A DNA stretch of 64,000 nt from Ophiocordyceps camponoti-saundersi (nom. inval.) (lineage: Eukaryota; Ascomycota; Sordariomycetes; Hypocreales; Ophiocordycipitaceae). Below the pieces are notes generated by a model. That model was not told where the DNA came from, ran no database searches, and saw only the letters and a list, made by a program, of their open reading frames with translations. A program made the position numbers and the translations under genes. Where the stretch lies: the NCBI GenBank assembly GCA_003339415.1, contig PDHQ01000198.1:1-64000 (forward strand), written 5' to 3'. Each line of letters begins with the position of its first letter. Position 1 is the stretch's first letter. Below, one piece after another: positions 13,100 through 26,744 of this stretch.

Positions 13100-15137
13100 C
13101 TCTTTATATATATAAAAGACTTCCTAAGTTTATTAATATAATACTTATATAACTTAGGACTAAATATATTAAACTTAATTTATTACTTTAAGCTTATAAA
13201 ATGCTTAGGGTAATATTAACCTTACTAAGGCACTTAATAACTTATAATTTATAGCGTAACTTATATATAAGTTTCTTTTACTAAAAAGGCTTTGCTAGTT
13301 TAACTTTATATTATTACTTTATAAGGAGAAGGAGAACAGAGACGCTAATTTAAGTATAAATATATAATAGTTACTATATAATAATATACTCTTATTTTTC
13401 ACTTTACTAACTACTTACTTAGCTCCGAGTTTAGATTACTTTAATTATATATAAAAAACTAATTTAACCGCGTAAAGCGCGGGAATATATATAATTATTA
13501 TAGCTATAGCCGCGGCTATACCTATAACTATATTTATATTTATAATTATAACTTAAAGTAAGAGTTACTAGCTTTTATTATTCCCTATTAGATATAGTAT
13601 AATTAGTAGCTAGCGTTATAAAATTCTAATTATTAAACTATTTATTAATAAGATTATCTTAAATAAGATTAAAAATATCTTTATAAAAAGGTAATATAGT
13701 AGCGTTATAAGCGCTTATAATACTCTTAATAATAATAGGAGCTTCCTTTATAATAAGGGCGGGAGTAATATTAAGTATAATAAACTTATTACCTTTTAAT
13801 TCTAACTTAAAGTTAATAAATACTAAGGCGTTAAAGGTTTTAATAATAAGTAAGGGAGTAATAAAAATAAAAGGGCGGTTATAAAGTAAAGGAGTCTCTT
13901 ATAACGCTACTTTATTCTTAGCTATATAGCAGATATAATATAATTTATTTATTACTTAGTTATAAAAGTTTATCGATTATATATAAAAAATACGCTATTT
14001 CTAAATTTAAACTATAATAGCTATAATAAGTCGGTTAATATTAGTTAAACCCTTAATTATTTTAATAATAAGATTTTTATTAAAAGCGAGAGGCTATAAG
14101 CTTTAAAGGAGTATATAGCTAGTAGCCGCTTTAATAATTTAATTAATATAGGAGTTATTATAACGCGCAATAGCGTAACTTTCCTTAATACGCTAAATAG
14201 TATTTTTTATTAGCTTTATTAATATAAGACTTACCTTAGACTTACTATAACTTTAGTTTAAACTTATTAATTAAGAGTTATAACTAAAGCTTAGCTTATA
14301 AGCTATCCTAACTATAATATAAATAGCTTTTATTATAATAAGATTAGTAATTAGTTTATACTTAATATAATTATTTATATACTTTATATAAGATATACTA
14401 AGTTAATTTACTTTAACTATTAGTAAATATAAATATATATTAAAGCTAAATACTTACTTTATAATATTTAATAAAAATTATTAAAACTTATAAATATATT
14501 AATATAACTAATATAAGATATATTATAAGAGTAATCTTTTTAGCGGGTATTTTACTCTTAGTATAAGTTAGCTATAAATTATATATATACTTATAAGAAT
14601 TATTTATATAATTAATTTTATTAAAATTACTAATTTAATAATAGCCTGCTTACGCTAGTAAGGGTAACCCCCCCCCCTCTTATATACCTTTAGGCTCTAA
14701 GTTACTAATTTATAAAAATAACTTTCTAATTAAAAAGGCTTCCTAATTAGGAAAGCTTAATAAAGAAGTATATATTTAAATATATACTATATATATAAAA
14801 AATATATAGCTATATATTAAGGGGTTAAAAGGCATATATTAAGGCCTTAAAAAGGTATATATTAATATATATAAGTAATATTTACCGCTACTCTCCTTAT
14901 CTTTCCTTATCTTATCTTTCTTTCCTTATCTTTCCTTATATTATATAGTATTATTATAGCTAATAGCTATTTCTTTTATATATATCGCGTATCTTACCTA
15001 GCCCTAAGCTAGCCGCGGTCTTACCGCGCTATAAGGGGTTTTACCTCTTATAAGAGGGTTTTTCTTACTTAACTTATTATTAAGGTTCTAGCAGCTCTTA
15101 TAGCTATTAGTATAATAATATAATAATAATATAGCTA
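13100..15137 (-). mobile_element. Family X repeat, reverse copy
   Basis: Reverse complement of 24.03 kb onward: shared AACCGCG...CGCGG stretch (13467-13490 against about 25695-25720), shared C/G-run (14668-14680) and shared AATTAGGAAAGC motif. It ends at the second Ty3/gypsy fragment. Confidence 0.65.
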
Positions 15138-15555
15138 CTAAGCTTTTAAATTACTTTATAAAAAAGGACGCTATTTTTAAGCTTAGATTAAAGAAAAAGA
15201 AAGCTTTTAATAAGTTAAAAGAATTAGCTATATAAGCCTTAATATTTATTTTCTTCCGCTTAAAACTCTTAATATACCTTAAAACTAACGCCTCTTAAAA
15301 TATTACCGCTAATATATTTTAATAATAATAAAATAATAAGATAATTAAATATAAAAGCTTATTAGCTTTTTTTAAAAATAATAAACTTAGCTAAATAAAT
15401 ATATTTAATTTAAAATTATAAACTTTTTATTATTATATAAAGCTTTAAGTATTTTTATTTAGAATTATTAAATTAAAAATTTAATATAATTATAAATTAT
15501 AAAGCCTTAAATTATATTATAATAAAAAGATTATTTTTTATCCGCTAAGTTTAAT
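15138..15555 (+). pseudogene. Fragment of the second Ty3/gypsy family (RNase H)
   Basis: Aligns with 6485-6905, e.g. AAAGAATTAGCTATATAAGC in both. It ends where family F begins on the right and where family X begins on the left. Confidence 0.8.
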
Positions 15556-16812
15556 AATTTATATAAGTAAGCTTTTTTATAAAATAATAAAAGTAAGGCT
15601 TTTATTAGAATTTATAATAAATTTAAACCTTAAATATATATACTTTTTATATTAGTTAAATAATATTTTTATTAAAAATTAGCAGAGTTATATTAATAAA
15701 GTAAGCTTTTATAAAATAAAAAAGCTTATTTTTAAAAAGCTAAAAAGTTATTTTATATTATATTACCTAATTATAATAAATATTTTAAGCTTATTTAAGC
15801 TAATAGCGGACCTAAGTAAAGGTACGCTTAATATTAAGAATATTAATATTATTTCTAAATCTAATAGCGAGTATATTAGTTACTTATTTTAAGCGCTTAT
15901 AAAAAGATAAAATATATAAGATAAATAATACTAGAGAGAGTAAAGAGCCTTAAACGATTTTAATAAAGATAAGAAAAAGGTTTAATAGTTTATTATTAAC
16001 TTTTAAGCGGGAAGTATAGTTAGAAAAGTAAAATTAAAAGAGAGCTATAATTTATTTAAGGAAGCTAAAAGAGTTAAAGATTTTTCCTAGCTTAAAATAT
16101 AAAATATAATTAAAAGCGCTTATTATACTTAATATTAAAAGGGAAGCGGAACTTTAAAAGCTTTAAATAATATAGAATAATTTTTTTAAAAAGAGTAAGG
16201 CGCTATTAGTAAACCGGTTAAGCTAGTTACTTATCTAATTTTATATTAAGACTTTTATAAACTTTATTATATAAGATATTTTCTTTATAATTATAATTTT
16301 AAAAATCTTATTTATAATATTAAAAAAGGAGGTAAGATAATAGCTATTTAAAATTTAATAAATTTTTAAGCTTTTACTCGCTTTCTAAAAAATTATAATA
16401 TTAAAAGTTTAATACTAAGTAAAGAAATATTTATAAGTAATATAGCTTTAAAAAAGCTTAGTTAAGCTTATTATAAAAAGTTATTTATAATTTTTTAAAA
16501 AGCTAATAAGAATATTATTAAGCTTAGCGGATTTTTATAATATAATATTAAAAAAAGTAAAATAAACCTTATCTTTAATAACTTTAAAGGGAATATTTAT
16601 TAAGCGGAAAAAGTTAGAAATAAAAAAGTATAAGGTATTTTCTAAAAAAAAAAAAAAAAACTTATAAGCTAAAAGCTTTAACTTTTAAAAAAAAGATAAT
16701 TAAAAAATAAAATCTATATTTTATTAAAAAGAAGAAATATATATAAGCTTAAAAAAAGCTTAGCTATAAAGTCTTAATTACTAAGCTATAAATTATATAA
16801 TATTAAAGTTAT

Positions 16813-17223
16813 TATAATAAAGTTATAAAATAACTATATATAAAAGATAATTATAAGGTTATATAAGTATTATAAAGCTATTATAACTTAAAACTAGAAT
16901 TATTCGGAAAATATATAATATATTTCTAATTATAATAAAATAGTTAGATATAAAAAGTAAGTTTTTAAACTATGCTAAAGTTTTAGATAAGACCTTAAAA
17001 ACTATAATTTATATTATAAGAAATTCGCCCTTAAGTTATAATCTCCTTATATATAGTTTATAATAATTTCTAATATTATAATTTAGTAAGAATTAGCTTT
17101 ACTCTTAATATAACTCTTAAAATAAATCTTTATAATCTATACTTATATACTTTTCTTTATTTTTTCTAACCTAATTATTATTATCTCTTTTTCTTTATAT
17201 ACTTTATATAAGATTTTATTATA
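16813..17223 (+). repeat. 5' LTR of the chromovirus (411 bp)
   Basis: Aligns along its whole length with 34166-34576 and in part with 63860-64000 (reverse). Differences are mostly C/T and G/A. Preceded by GTTAT target sequence. Confidence 0.93.
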
Positions 17224-17399
17224 ACTTTAATTTTTCTTTTAAAAATACTTATTTTTAGCTTAGATTTACCCCTTTTAACTTAATACTAATCTTTATATAC
17301 TTTATTATACCTTATATAACTTACTTTTAAAACTAACTTTTATAAGTAAAGGACTATTTTTTAAATATCTCCTTTACTCCCTTTTTAAACTATCTAGCT

Positions 17400-18480
17400 T
17401 AGGCTAAAATAGTCCCCCTTATTAGAACCTTAAAGGCCGCTTAATATAGTTTTACTTTTTAAAAAAAATATTCTAAAATTTTATTACTAACTTTCTCTAA
17501 GATTAAGGAATTAATAATTTTTAAGATATTTTAATTTTTAACGAAAACCTTGCTAACTTAGCTATAAGTTTTTAATATAAGCGCTACTTATTAATATTAG
17601 ATTTTAGCTAAGATAAGGATATTAAACTTTTAAATATTATTAAACTAAAAAAATAACTTATAACTTAAAAATACTAAAATTAGCTTAAGGACTTTAAAAA
17701 CTTTTTTCTTATAGCTCCTAAAAAGTATTATAAAGATAAGAATAAGATTTTTAAGGCCTTAGATAATATATACTTAGATTTTTATATATATTAGAAATCT
17801 TATAAATATAGCTTATTTACTAAGGAATAAACTTAACTTATAAATAACTAATTTATATTTAAGGAGTAGTTATATAACTTTCTTAAAAACCTTAGAAACT
17901 GAATAATAATAATAATAGTTACTTTTTAGGACGCTAAGTAATAAGATAACTAAATATATTATAATTTTTATATTTACTTTTAAAGCTTAGAAAAATATTT
18001 TAATACCTGTCCTTTTAAGAAACTTACTCTTAACTATTTCTCCTAATTACTTTCTTAGCTATATATTAAGATTTTAAAGTAATATTAGCTAAATACTTTT
18101 AATTATTAGGAAATAATATTTTTAGCTTAATAAATCTAAGATTCTAGTCTAAGTAGATTATACTAATATTATTATAATAACTTAATAAAACGCTAATAAA
18201 CTAACTTTAATATAAGTTATTATTATTATAATAAGTCTTTTAAGCTTTATTACTTATAAGATAGTAATTATTATTCTAAAGAAAATAAGGGCAAATTAAA
18301 CTTATTAAACTAAAAATAAAAAGCTTAAACTTATTTTTATTATAAGAAGAAAGGCTATAAGGAATCTAACTATTAGTTAAAATACCTAAGAAAGGTAAAG
18401 GCCGCGAAGTCTAAATAAACTTAAGCTAGTTTATCTAAAAAGAGTTTAAAAAACTTAAAAATATTAATATAAAAGTCCTT
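17400..18480 (+). pseudogene. Chromovirus gag relic with zinc knuckle
   Basis: At 18332-18373 the frame reads YFYYKKKGYKESNY; putting Cys/His back at the Tyr codons that RIP makes from TGT/CAC gives a CX2CX4HX4C retroviral zinc knuckle. Upstream sequence is full of TAA/TAG at former Gln/Trp codons. Limits are approximate. Confidence 0.7.
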
Positions 18481-19199
18481 TTATTAATATCCTTAATAGA
18501 AGAAACTTTTAAAACTTTTAGCACTCTCTAAATAGGACTTACCCCCCTTTTAATATTTATAGAACTTAATACTTATAGTAAAATCGATTTTATTAACTTT
18601 TCTTTTATAAGATAATACTCCTTATTACTTATAAGTAATAATTTTTTACTTTTTATAAAAGAAATTAGCGGATATATATTACTTAATAAACTTAAGGAAA
18701 TATTAGTTATATTTTATAATATTAATAGTATTAAAAAGACGCTAGTTTATTATTATCTTAATATCTTTAATATAATAGTAAATAATAATTTTATTATTTT
18801 AGGAATACTTATCCTAATAGCTAAATAAATTTACTTATCCCTTAATACTTATAAATAATAATATAAGTTATCTTAATTATTATAAGCTTACTTTCTTAAT
18901 ATAGAAGAATTTATATAAAAAGTAAAATAATATTTTTATATTTTTTTAGTTATATTAAACTTAATACCTCCCTCCTTTACGAATAAGGAAAACTTAAAGC
19001 TATCTTTAATATTAAAGGTCGAATTACTACTAATTTTCGCTAGATTTAAAAATATATTTTTTAAGTTAAAAATATTAATTTTTCTAAATAAAAAGAATAC
19101 TATTTACGCTATTAACTTAGGTAATAACGCTATACCTCCTTAAGGTCCTATTTACCCTCTCTCTTAAACTAAACTTAAGGTTTTTTAAGAATACTTTAA

Positions 19200-19900
19200 T
19201 AACGCTATTAGAAAAAGTTAGATTTAAGAATCTTAAAGTCTTAGCAGCGCTCCTATCTTTTTCGTTTTAAAGAAAAATAAGGAAATACGATTTTATATAA
19301 ACTATTAAAATCTTAATAAGGTAACGATTAAGAATTATTACCCTCTCCCTTTTATTTTAGAGATTATAAACTAAGTTTAAAGCGCTATAACTTTCTCTAA
19401 AATTAACTTTTAGCACGCTTATTATTATATTTATATTAAAAAAGGCGATAAATAGAAAATAGCTTTCCGCTTATAATATAATTATTTAAAATATTTTATT
19501 ATTTTTTTTAGTTTTATAAATATTTTAATAATTTTCTAATATTATATTAATTAAGTACTTAAAATACTAATAAATATTATTTATATTATTTATTTAGATA
19601 ATATCTTAATTTATTTTTAAATAATAGAAAATTATATTTAATAATTTTATAAGATTTTAGCGAAACTCTAAAAAGCTAACTTATATATAAATATTACTAA
19701 ATATATTTTTTATAAAAAAGCGGTCGAGTTTCTCGGATATATTATAAGTATATATAATATATTAATAAACCTTAAAAAGATTTAAGCGGTTATAAACTAA
19801 GAGGAGCTATACTTTTTTATAATTTTTAAGTTTTCCTAGGTTTCTATAACTATTATTAGTATTTTATTCCTTAATATTTTAATATCGTCGCCCCCTTAAC
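19200..19900 (+). pseudogene. Chromovirus reverse transcriptase relic
   Basis: From 19261 the frame reads FVLKKNKEIRFYINY, stop, NLNKVTIKNYYPLPF, the RIP-altered form of the Ty3/gypsy RT start. Near 19590 it reads IIYLDNILIYF, the RT active site YLDD with the second Asp codon changed to Asn (GAT to AAT in a TpG context). Stops fall where Trp, Gln or Arg would be. Non-functional. Confidence 0.9.
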
Positions 19901-19969
19901 TAATATACTTAAAAGAAGCGAAAATAATAAAAAACCTAGTTAATATAAACTTAACTTACTTTAATAGTT

Positions 19970-20350
19970 AGTATTTAAGGAACTTAAGGAGGTATTTACT
20001 AAAATACTATTATTTATATATTTTAATTTTAAAAAGTAAATATATATTAAAACTAATATATTAAACTTTATTATAGCTAGTATTTTTTTATAATATAATA
20101 ATTAAGAATAATATCTTATTCTTATCTGCTAATTATAAAAATTTAATAGCTTTAAAGTCCGCTATATAATAGCTAAAAAAGAATTCTTCGCTATTATTAA
20201 ATCTTTTAAATATTAGCGCTATTATATAAAAAGATAGATATTTTTAGTTAAGGTAATTTTAGATTACTTAAACTTATAGTTAATTATATAATAGTTAGAT
20301 TTAAACTATTATTAATAATATTAAGTAACTTACTTATTACTTTTCGATTT
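19970..20350 (+). pseudogene. Chromovirus RNase H relic
   Basis: Reads ...IYIKTNILNFIIASIFL, then IIAKKEFFAIIKSFKY and RYYIKR, matching the Ty3/gypsy RNase H pattern (ETDASDFAIGGVL, DKELLAIVEAL, WRHYL) with D to N and H to Y changes expected from RIP. Confidence 0.8.
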
Positions 20351-20899
20351 TTATATTTTTTATAAACTAAGCTATAATAACCTTATTAATAATTCTTTAA
20401 AGAAACTATAATATATACTTAAAGCGGGCCTAATAATAAAAAAGTTAGATACTTTACGTAAAAAAATAGTAAATAATATATTACGCGTTAAGTAAATTAT
20501 AATATTAGACTAAACTAATTACTAAACCTCTTACTTAAAAATAGCTATATACTTCTTATACTAGGTTTTAATAACTTTAAGCTTAACTTAACGCTTTAAA
20601 AGCTAAACCTTAAAGAAAGTAATAGCGTAAAAACGCCCCTTAAAGCCTAATATATTAGCTCCCCTCTTTACTTTATTATAGCGAAGTTAAGGTAAAGATT
20701 TTTAGCTATAATATTAAAAAGCTACTAAGCTTAATAAGACTTTATAGGGAAAGTAAGGTTTTTAGATAATTAACTTTAATAATCTTATTTATTAAAAGGA
20801 CTATATTATAATATTATAAAAAGCGGCTTTAAAGTAAAAACTATTATTATTATATTATAATAACTTATTAGCAGGTTATTTTAATATAGAATATACCTA

Positions 20900-21470
20900 A
20901 AACCTCCTTATTAGAAAATTCTACTAAAAGGTAATATATAAAAATATTAAATCTTATATTATATTTTACTAAATTTACTAAAGGGTCGCTTCTTAAAAGT
21001 ACCGCTTATATAGAAAGCTTAATTCGCTGCCGATTTTATCGAGAGCTTAAGTAAAACTATTTTTAAACTTTACTACTAATTTACCGGAATTTATATAGTT
21101 AAATAAATAAGTTAATAATATCCTTATAATTACTAATTAATTTATAAAGTTCTTACTCTTATTTCCTATTTTAGATATAATTAAAGTAAGGGACCTAGCT
21201 AAGCTTTTTTATAGGGAGGTAAAACTTTACTATAATTCTTTATAAGGTATTATATCCGATAAAGGTAGCTTATTTACTAGTTATTTCTAGTTAGACCTTT
21301 ATCTATTATATAAAATTAAGAAATAGTTATTAACTATGTTTTACCCTTAAACTAATAAGTAAATAGAATAGATAAACTAAATAATATAATATTACCTCCG
21401 CTATTTTACTAATAATAAACGTGTATTATAACTTTAGCTATTACTAATAGCTAAGTTTATAATAAATAAT
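20900..21470 (+). pseudogene. Chromovirus integrase relic
   Basis: Reads DLAKLFYREV, GIISDKGSLFTSYF and LLTMFYP-TN--IE-IN, the altered form of the integrase core (S-D-x-G-S-x-FTS; FHPQTDGQTER). The second catalytic Asp (21258-21260) and the Glu survive; the first Asp reads Asn. Many former Gln/Trp codons are stops. Confidence 0.85.
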
Positions 21471-21699
21471 ATAAAGCACTTTATAATAAGAGTCTTGCTA
21501 AATAAGGCACTTTATAAATATTATCTTAAGTTTTATATTTTTATTAATATACCCCCTAAGGTAACTCCTAAGGTAAAAGCTAAACTAAAGAAAATAGTAA
21601 ACTTATACTAATAACTTATAAATTACTAAAAATACGCTACTAAGAGGTAAGCAAAGTATTATAATAAAAACTATATATCTTTAGTTTTTAAAATAAGTA

Positions 21700-22060
21700 A
21701 TTTAGTTAGCCTTTATATAAAGAATATTAATTTTTAAGGCTAGAAAAAGAAACTCCTCCTTCGCTATATTAAATTATTCCGTATTTTTTAAAAGATTAGT
21801 TTTTAAATATACCGCCTCGCTTTGCTAGTAAAATATAGCCGCCTTTATAATATTTTTTATATCTCTCTCCTTAAACTATAGCACCTCTAAGATTCCTAAG
21901 ATCTATTTACTTCCCTCCTTATATTAGACTTAAAAGAAAATAATAAGGAATAGGAAATCTAAGAAGTTAAAAGCTAAAAAATAATAAATAATAAAGTTTA
22001 CTTCCTAGTTAAATAGGAAAGATAGCTATTAGAGTATAATTAGTAAGTTAATATTAATAA
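21700..22060 (+). pseudogene. Chromovirus integrase C-terminus with chromodomain relic
   Basis: Reads YRLALLVKYSRLYNIFYISLL (GPF/GPY-like region before the chromodomain) followed at about 21945-22050 by EVKS-KIINNKVYFLVK-ER, the chromodomain pattern with its Trp codon now a stop. Chromodomains steer such elements into heterochromatin, which fits the location. Confidence 0.82.
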
Positions 22061-22099
22061 TATAGTAAATATATCTTAAGTTATTAATAAGTTTTAAAA

Positions 22100-24029
22100 A
22101 TTTACTAAGAAATATAAAAAAGTTTATTTTTTATAAACTTTTATATTAATTACTTATTATACCTCTATCTACTTATTTTACTTAGTGTAAGGTTTCTTAA
22201 TTTTACTTAAATAATAAATAAATAGTTCCCTTTCCTCCTTAATAGCTTATTTTATAATTACCTTCTAAAAAGAAGGAAGCTTAGTTATAACTCGTAACTA
22301 ATTAGCCTCCGCTTCCTTAGCAGTTACCTTCCTTACGGAACCTCTCTTCTTTTTATTTTTAATATTAATAAAGGAATACTACCTTATATTTATAAAAGGT
22401 ATAAACGCGCTTATCTGTTTCTTAAACTCCTCCTTTTACGTTTTTATCTTGCGATCGCGAAGTAAGGCTATTACTTTAATAATACGTAACCGAGTATATA
22501 CTAAAATAGCAGTTTATTTACTATACTTATTATCCCCTAGCTTTAATTAAAGAAGGAAGTTTATATCTTATATATAAACTTTTCTAAGCTTTTTAGAATC
22601 CCTTAAGGCCGCTCTTACTTTACTAGCAGAACGCGGCCGAATTATATTAAATATAAGTTTATTTTATATAAGTAACGCCTAACGCTTATATATTATAATA
22701 TAATATAAGTTTTAAGCTTTTATTTTTCTTTTAATAGTATTACTTAGCCGAAACTTTCTTATATAAATATTAAGTATAGTATTAAAAGCCTTAGTTAAAT
22801 ACTAGCTTAGCTTCGTAAACTTCTCTTATAGCGTTTCTATAATAGTAAACTTATATAAGTTTATCTAATAGCTAGCTTACTTTTTAGTATTAGTATATAA
22901 TTATTTAATAACTTTTAAAACTATTATTAGATTAGCTTAGTCTCTTAATATAAGCGTCGGAACCTTATAATAAGTAGCCTTATATTTTATATAAAAGTTA
23001 TACCTTATTACCTTAATAATAGTATAATAATAAGTAATAATAAAAAGCTTCGATTTATCTATAAAAAACGCGTATTAAGTTAATCTAAAATAGAAATAAG
23101 TAAGGTATTAGTTAACTTTAAAATAGATACCTTATTTATAAATAAGATACGCGGCCTTTTTAGACTTTTTTACGCGCGGCGCGCGTCTCCCTCCCCTTGC
23201 CTCTACTTAATTACCGCCACGGCTATAACTCCCCCCCCTTATAGGCGCCGATAATATATCTCCTTTATCGTTACTATTATTCTCGCTATTATTATTAGTA
23301 AATAGATTATTATTAAAAGAAACTTAAAAGAACTCGGCGTTATTAGCGGCTTTAAAAGCTTTATTATTTTCTTTATCCTTTTTCTTATCTTACCTTTTAG
23401 CGTTCTCCTTTTTACTTTCTTTATTTTCTATATTATATAAGTTATTTATAATAATATTACCTTTTCTTACCTTTTTAATAGCTTAGCTTTTTTTTTCGAT
23501 AATTAGTAAGTTTATATTTTATTTCTACGCCTCCTCGGCGGCTTATTGCTCCTTATAAGCTTTCCTTTAGTTTTATTATTAGTTTAGCTACTTTCTAATA
23601 TTATTAAGTATTTTATTTTTTATAATATTATTTTAAATATATAATAATAATTACTTTATAAGTATAGTTTATTTTAAATTCTTTTTTATAAAAACATAAG
23701 CTATAATTAATACCCGCTCTCTTTAAATACGTAATACTTTTATAATTAGCTATATAAGTTATAGCATAGCTAGCCCGATTATTAAGTTAGACGCTTTCTT
23801 ACTATTATTACTTAGTTTATTATATATAATTAACGCTATATTATAAAAACTAGGGCTTTATATTTTCTATTAATATAAGTTAAATTTATTTATAATTATC
23901 TAGCGAATCTCCGCTATAATTCCCTTATTAGTTAAAATATTCTAACGCTACTTAAATATTATATAATTCTAAATCCGGGCATATATAATTAAATAAGCTA
24001 TTACTACTATATTTTTTCCCTCTTTTTTC
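22100..24029. other. Unassigned repeat-like DNA inside the chromovirus
   Basis: Follows the chromodomain relic. It includes an unusually GC-retaining stretch at 23160-23350 (CGCGCGGCGCGCG and C-runs). No frame or motif recognised. Confidence 0.3.
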
Positions 24030-26744
24030 GCTATATTATTATTATTATTATTATAGTACTCTAAAAGCTATAGAAGTAGCTGCTAAAACCTCGGTAGTAA
24101 GTTAAGTAGGAAAAACCCTCCTAAAAGAGGTAAAACCCCCCGCTATATAGTAGGACCGCGTCTAGCTCGGGGCTAGGCTAGGCGCTTTACGCGTATAAAG
24201 AAAGTAACCGTTAATTACGGTAATACTATATAACGTAAGGAAAGATAAGGAAAGATAGATAAGATAAGGAAAAGATAATAGTAATAGCGGTATATATTAC
24301 TTATATATATTAATATATACCTTCCCGGCCTCTAAGTATATATTACTTAACTTTTAAGTATATAGCTATATACCTCCTTTATATATAGTATATATTTAGG
24401 TACGTACCTTTTTTTTAAGCTTTCCTAATCGGGAAGCTTTCCTAATTAGGAAGTTAGTTTTTATAAATTAGTAATTTAAAGCTTAAAAATATATAAAAAA
24501 GGGGGGGGTCGCTTTTACTAATATAAGTAAGCTATTATTATCTTATTATTTTTTTAGTAATTTTAACTATATAAGTAATCCTTAGCGCGCGTAACTAGTT
24601 TATAGCTAACTTATACTAGAGTAGAATACTTACTAAACTTAACTTTCCTTAAGCGGTATCTTACGTAGGGTATATTAATATACTTATTAGCTTTAGAAAC
24701 CTTTATTAAATATAAAAAAGTAAATACTTAGCCTTAGCGTATATTTATATTTACTAATAACCGGGGTAAATTATCTAAGCGCGGCTTATATTAAATATAT
24801 AAATAATTATATTAAATATTAGCTAATTAATAATCTTATTATAGCTAAAGCTATTTACGCTATAGTTAAGGTTACTTATTAGCTAAGCTTTAATTATAAT
24901 ATTTAAATAATAAGTAATATTAAAATTATATTAAATTTATAGTAAGTTTTATACTAATAAGTATAGTAGAAAAATATAATTTAGCGCGTTAAAAAGATAC
25001 GCGCTATTATATATTATAATAATATTTACGCTAATTAAGTTATATAGGCGGCTACTAGCCGCGTACCGCTTTAAAGCTTATAGCCTCTTATTATCGGGGA
25101 GAACCTTATTATCGATATAATTAAAAATCTAACTAACGCTAACTAACTTATCGCTATTATATTAGCTTAAATATAAAAATAGCGTATTTTTTATATATAA
25201 ATAATTAACTTTTTTAAATAATTAACTAAAAAGCTATATTATATTTACTATACTATTAAGAATAAAGCGCGCTTATAAGAGAGCTTATTTTTTACTAATT
25301 ATCCTCTTATCTTCTATATTTTACCTCTTATTATTAATTCCGCTTCCGCCTTAATACTTATTAAGTTTAAGTTTAAGTTAGAGGCTAATAAGCTTAGTAA
25401 GCCCGAAACTACTTTTACTCTAAGCGTTAAAGTTACCCCCGCTACCGGGGAGGATATTACTAGCGCTTATATTATAACCGCGCTACTTTCTTATAAGAAG
25501 ATTTCTAATCTTATTTAAAATAGTTTAGTTAATAATATATTTAATAATAAAAATTTTACGACGTTAGTTAGTAATTATACTATATTTAATAAAAAAAAAA
25601 AGCTAGCGGTAAAAAAGAAGTAAGTAGTTTTAATTTACGCTTATAATTATAATTAAGGTTAAAATTATAGCCGAGGCTATAGTTATAGTAAGCGCGGTTA
25701 ATTCCGCGCTTCGCGCGGTTAAGTTAATACCTTATATATAGTTAAGATAGTTTAGCTTTAAAGCTAGGTAAGCGGCTAATAGGATAAATAATAAAATTAT
25801 CGCTATAAAGTAATTTTTATATATTTATTATAGGGCTAAAAGCCCTATCTCCCTTATCTATTTTACTTTTATAAAGTAATATTATAAAGTTAAATTAGCG
25901 TAGTTATTTAAGCGAAAGAAACTAGCGTATAAGTTTAGCTATAAATCGAAGGTTATTAAGCGCTTTAATAAGGTTACGCTAATCTTATATTAGTTACTAA
26001 TTAGTATTAAGGAGTAGTTTATTTTTATAAGTAAAAATATAATTAAGAAAGATATATAGTATAATCTTATTATTATTATTATAAGAGTAGCGTTTTAAAA
26101 CTACCTTAAGGACCTTATAAGCTTAGAAAAAGGAATTAAGCTTAATATATTTAGTTTAAAATTATATAAGTGCTATATTAATAAACTTAAGAAATCTTTT
26201 ATAAATATATAAGGCGGTTTTAGCTTTAAGCTATAGCGGTTTATTAATAAGGTAGCTATAAGACTATCTATATTTCTTAAGCTTACTTTTTCGGGAGTAT
26301 TATTAGAAAAGCTACTCTTTTTAAAGTTTAATATCGAAGTCGCGTTATATATATTTAGCCTCTAATTTAGGTCTAGTTTATATTTTATAAAATTCCTCTA
26401 AGTCTTATAATACTTAATATCTCTATTAATAGGGGCGCCCCTTACGCTTATATTTAACTTACTTAGCGGCTTTTTTTACTATAATACGGATAAGGTTTAT
26501 TATACTTATATATTAAAAGTAATAATAAGTGCGAGCTATTTAGTAAGTAAAGTATAAGTTAAAGGGGGGGATAAAAGCCTTTACTTCGATATAATAAAAA
26601 GGGGTAGCCTTATAAGCTTCGGTAATAACTCTTAGGTATTTAAACTATTTTATAACTAATAATTTTATAATAAAGCTATATAGTTTCCCCCCTAGTTATA
26701 TAAGTAGGGCGAACTAAAATATATTAAATATAATCGCTAATCTA
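24030..26744 (+). mobile_element. Family X repeat with a readable relic frame
   Basis: Inverted copy at about 13.1-15.13 kb. It begins with an (ATT)n run. A relic frame at about 25.27-25.73 kb is nearly stop-free and ends in a basic stretch, read as His/Tyr-Asn, Arg-Gly and Ser-Lys-Arg-Gly repeats, reminiscent of a nucleic-acid-binding gag-like tail, but I cannot assign it. Continuous with family F copy 2 on the right. Confidence 0.55.
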
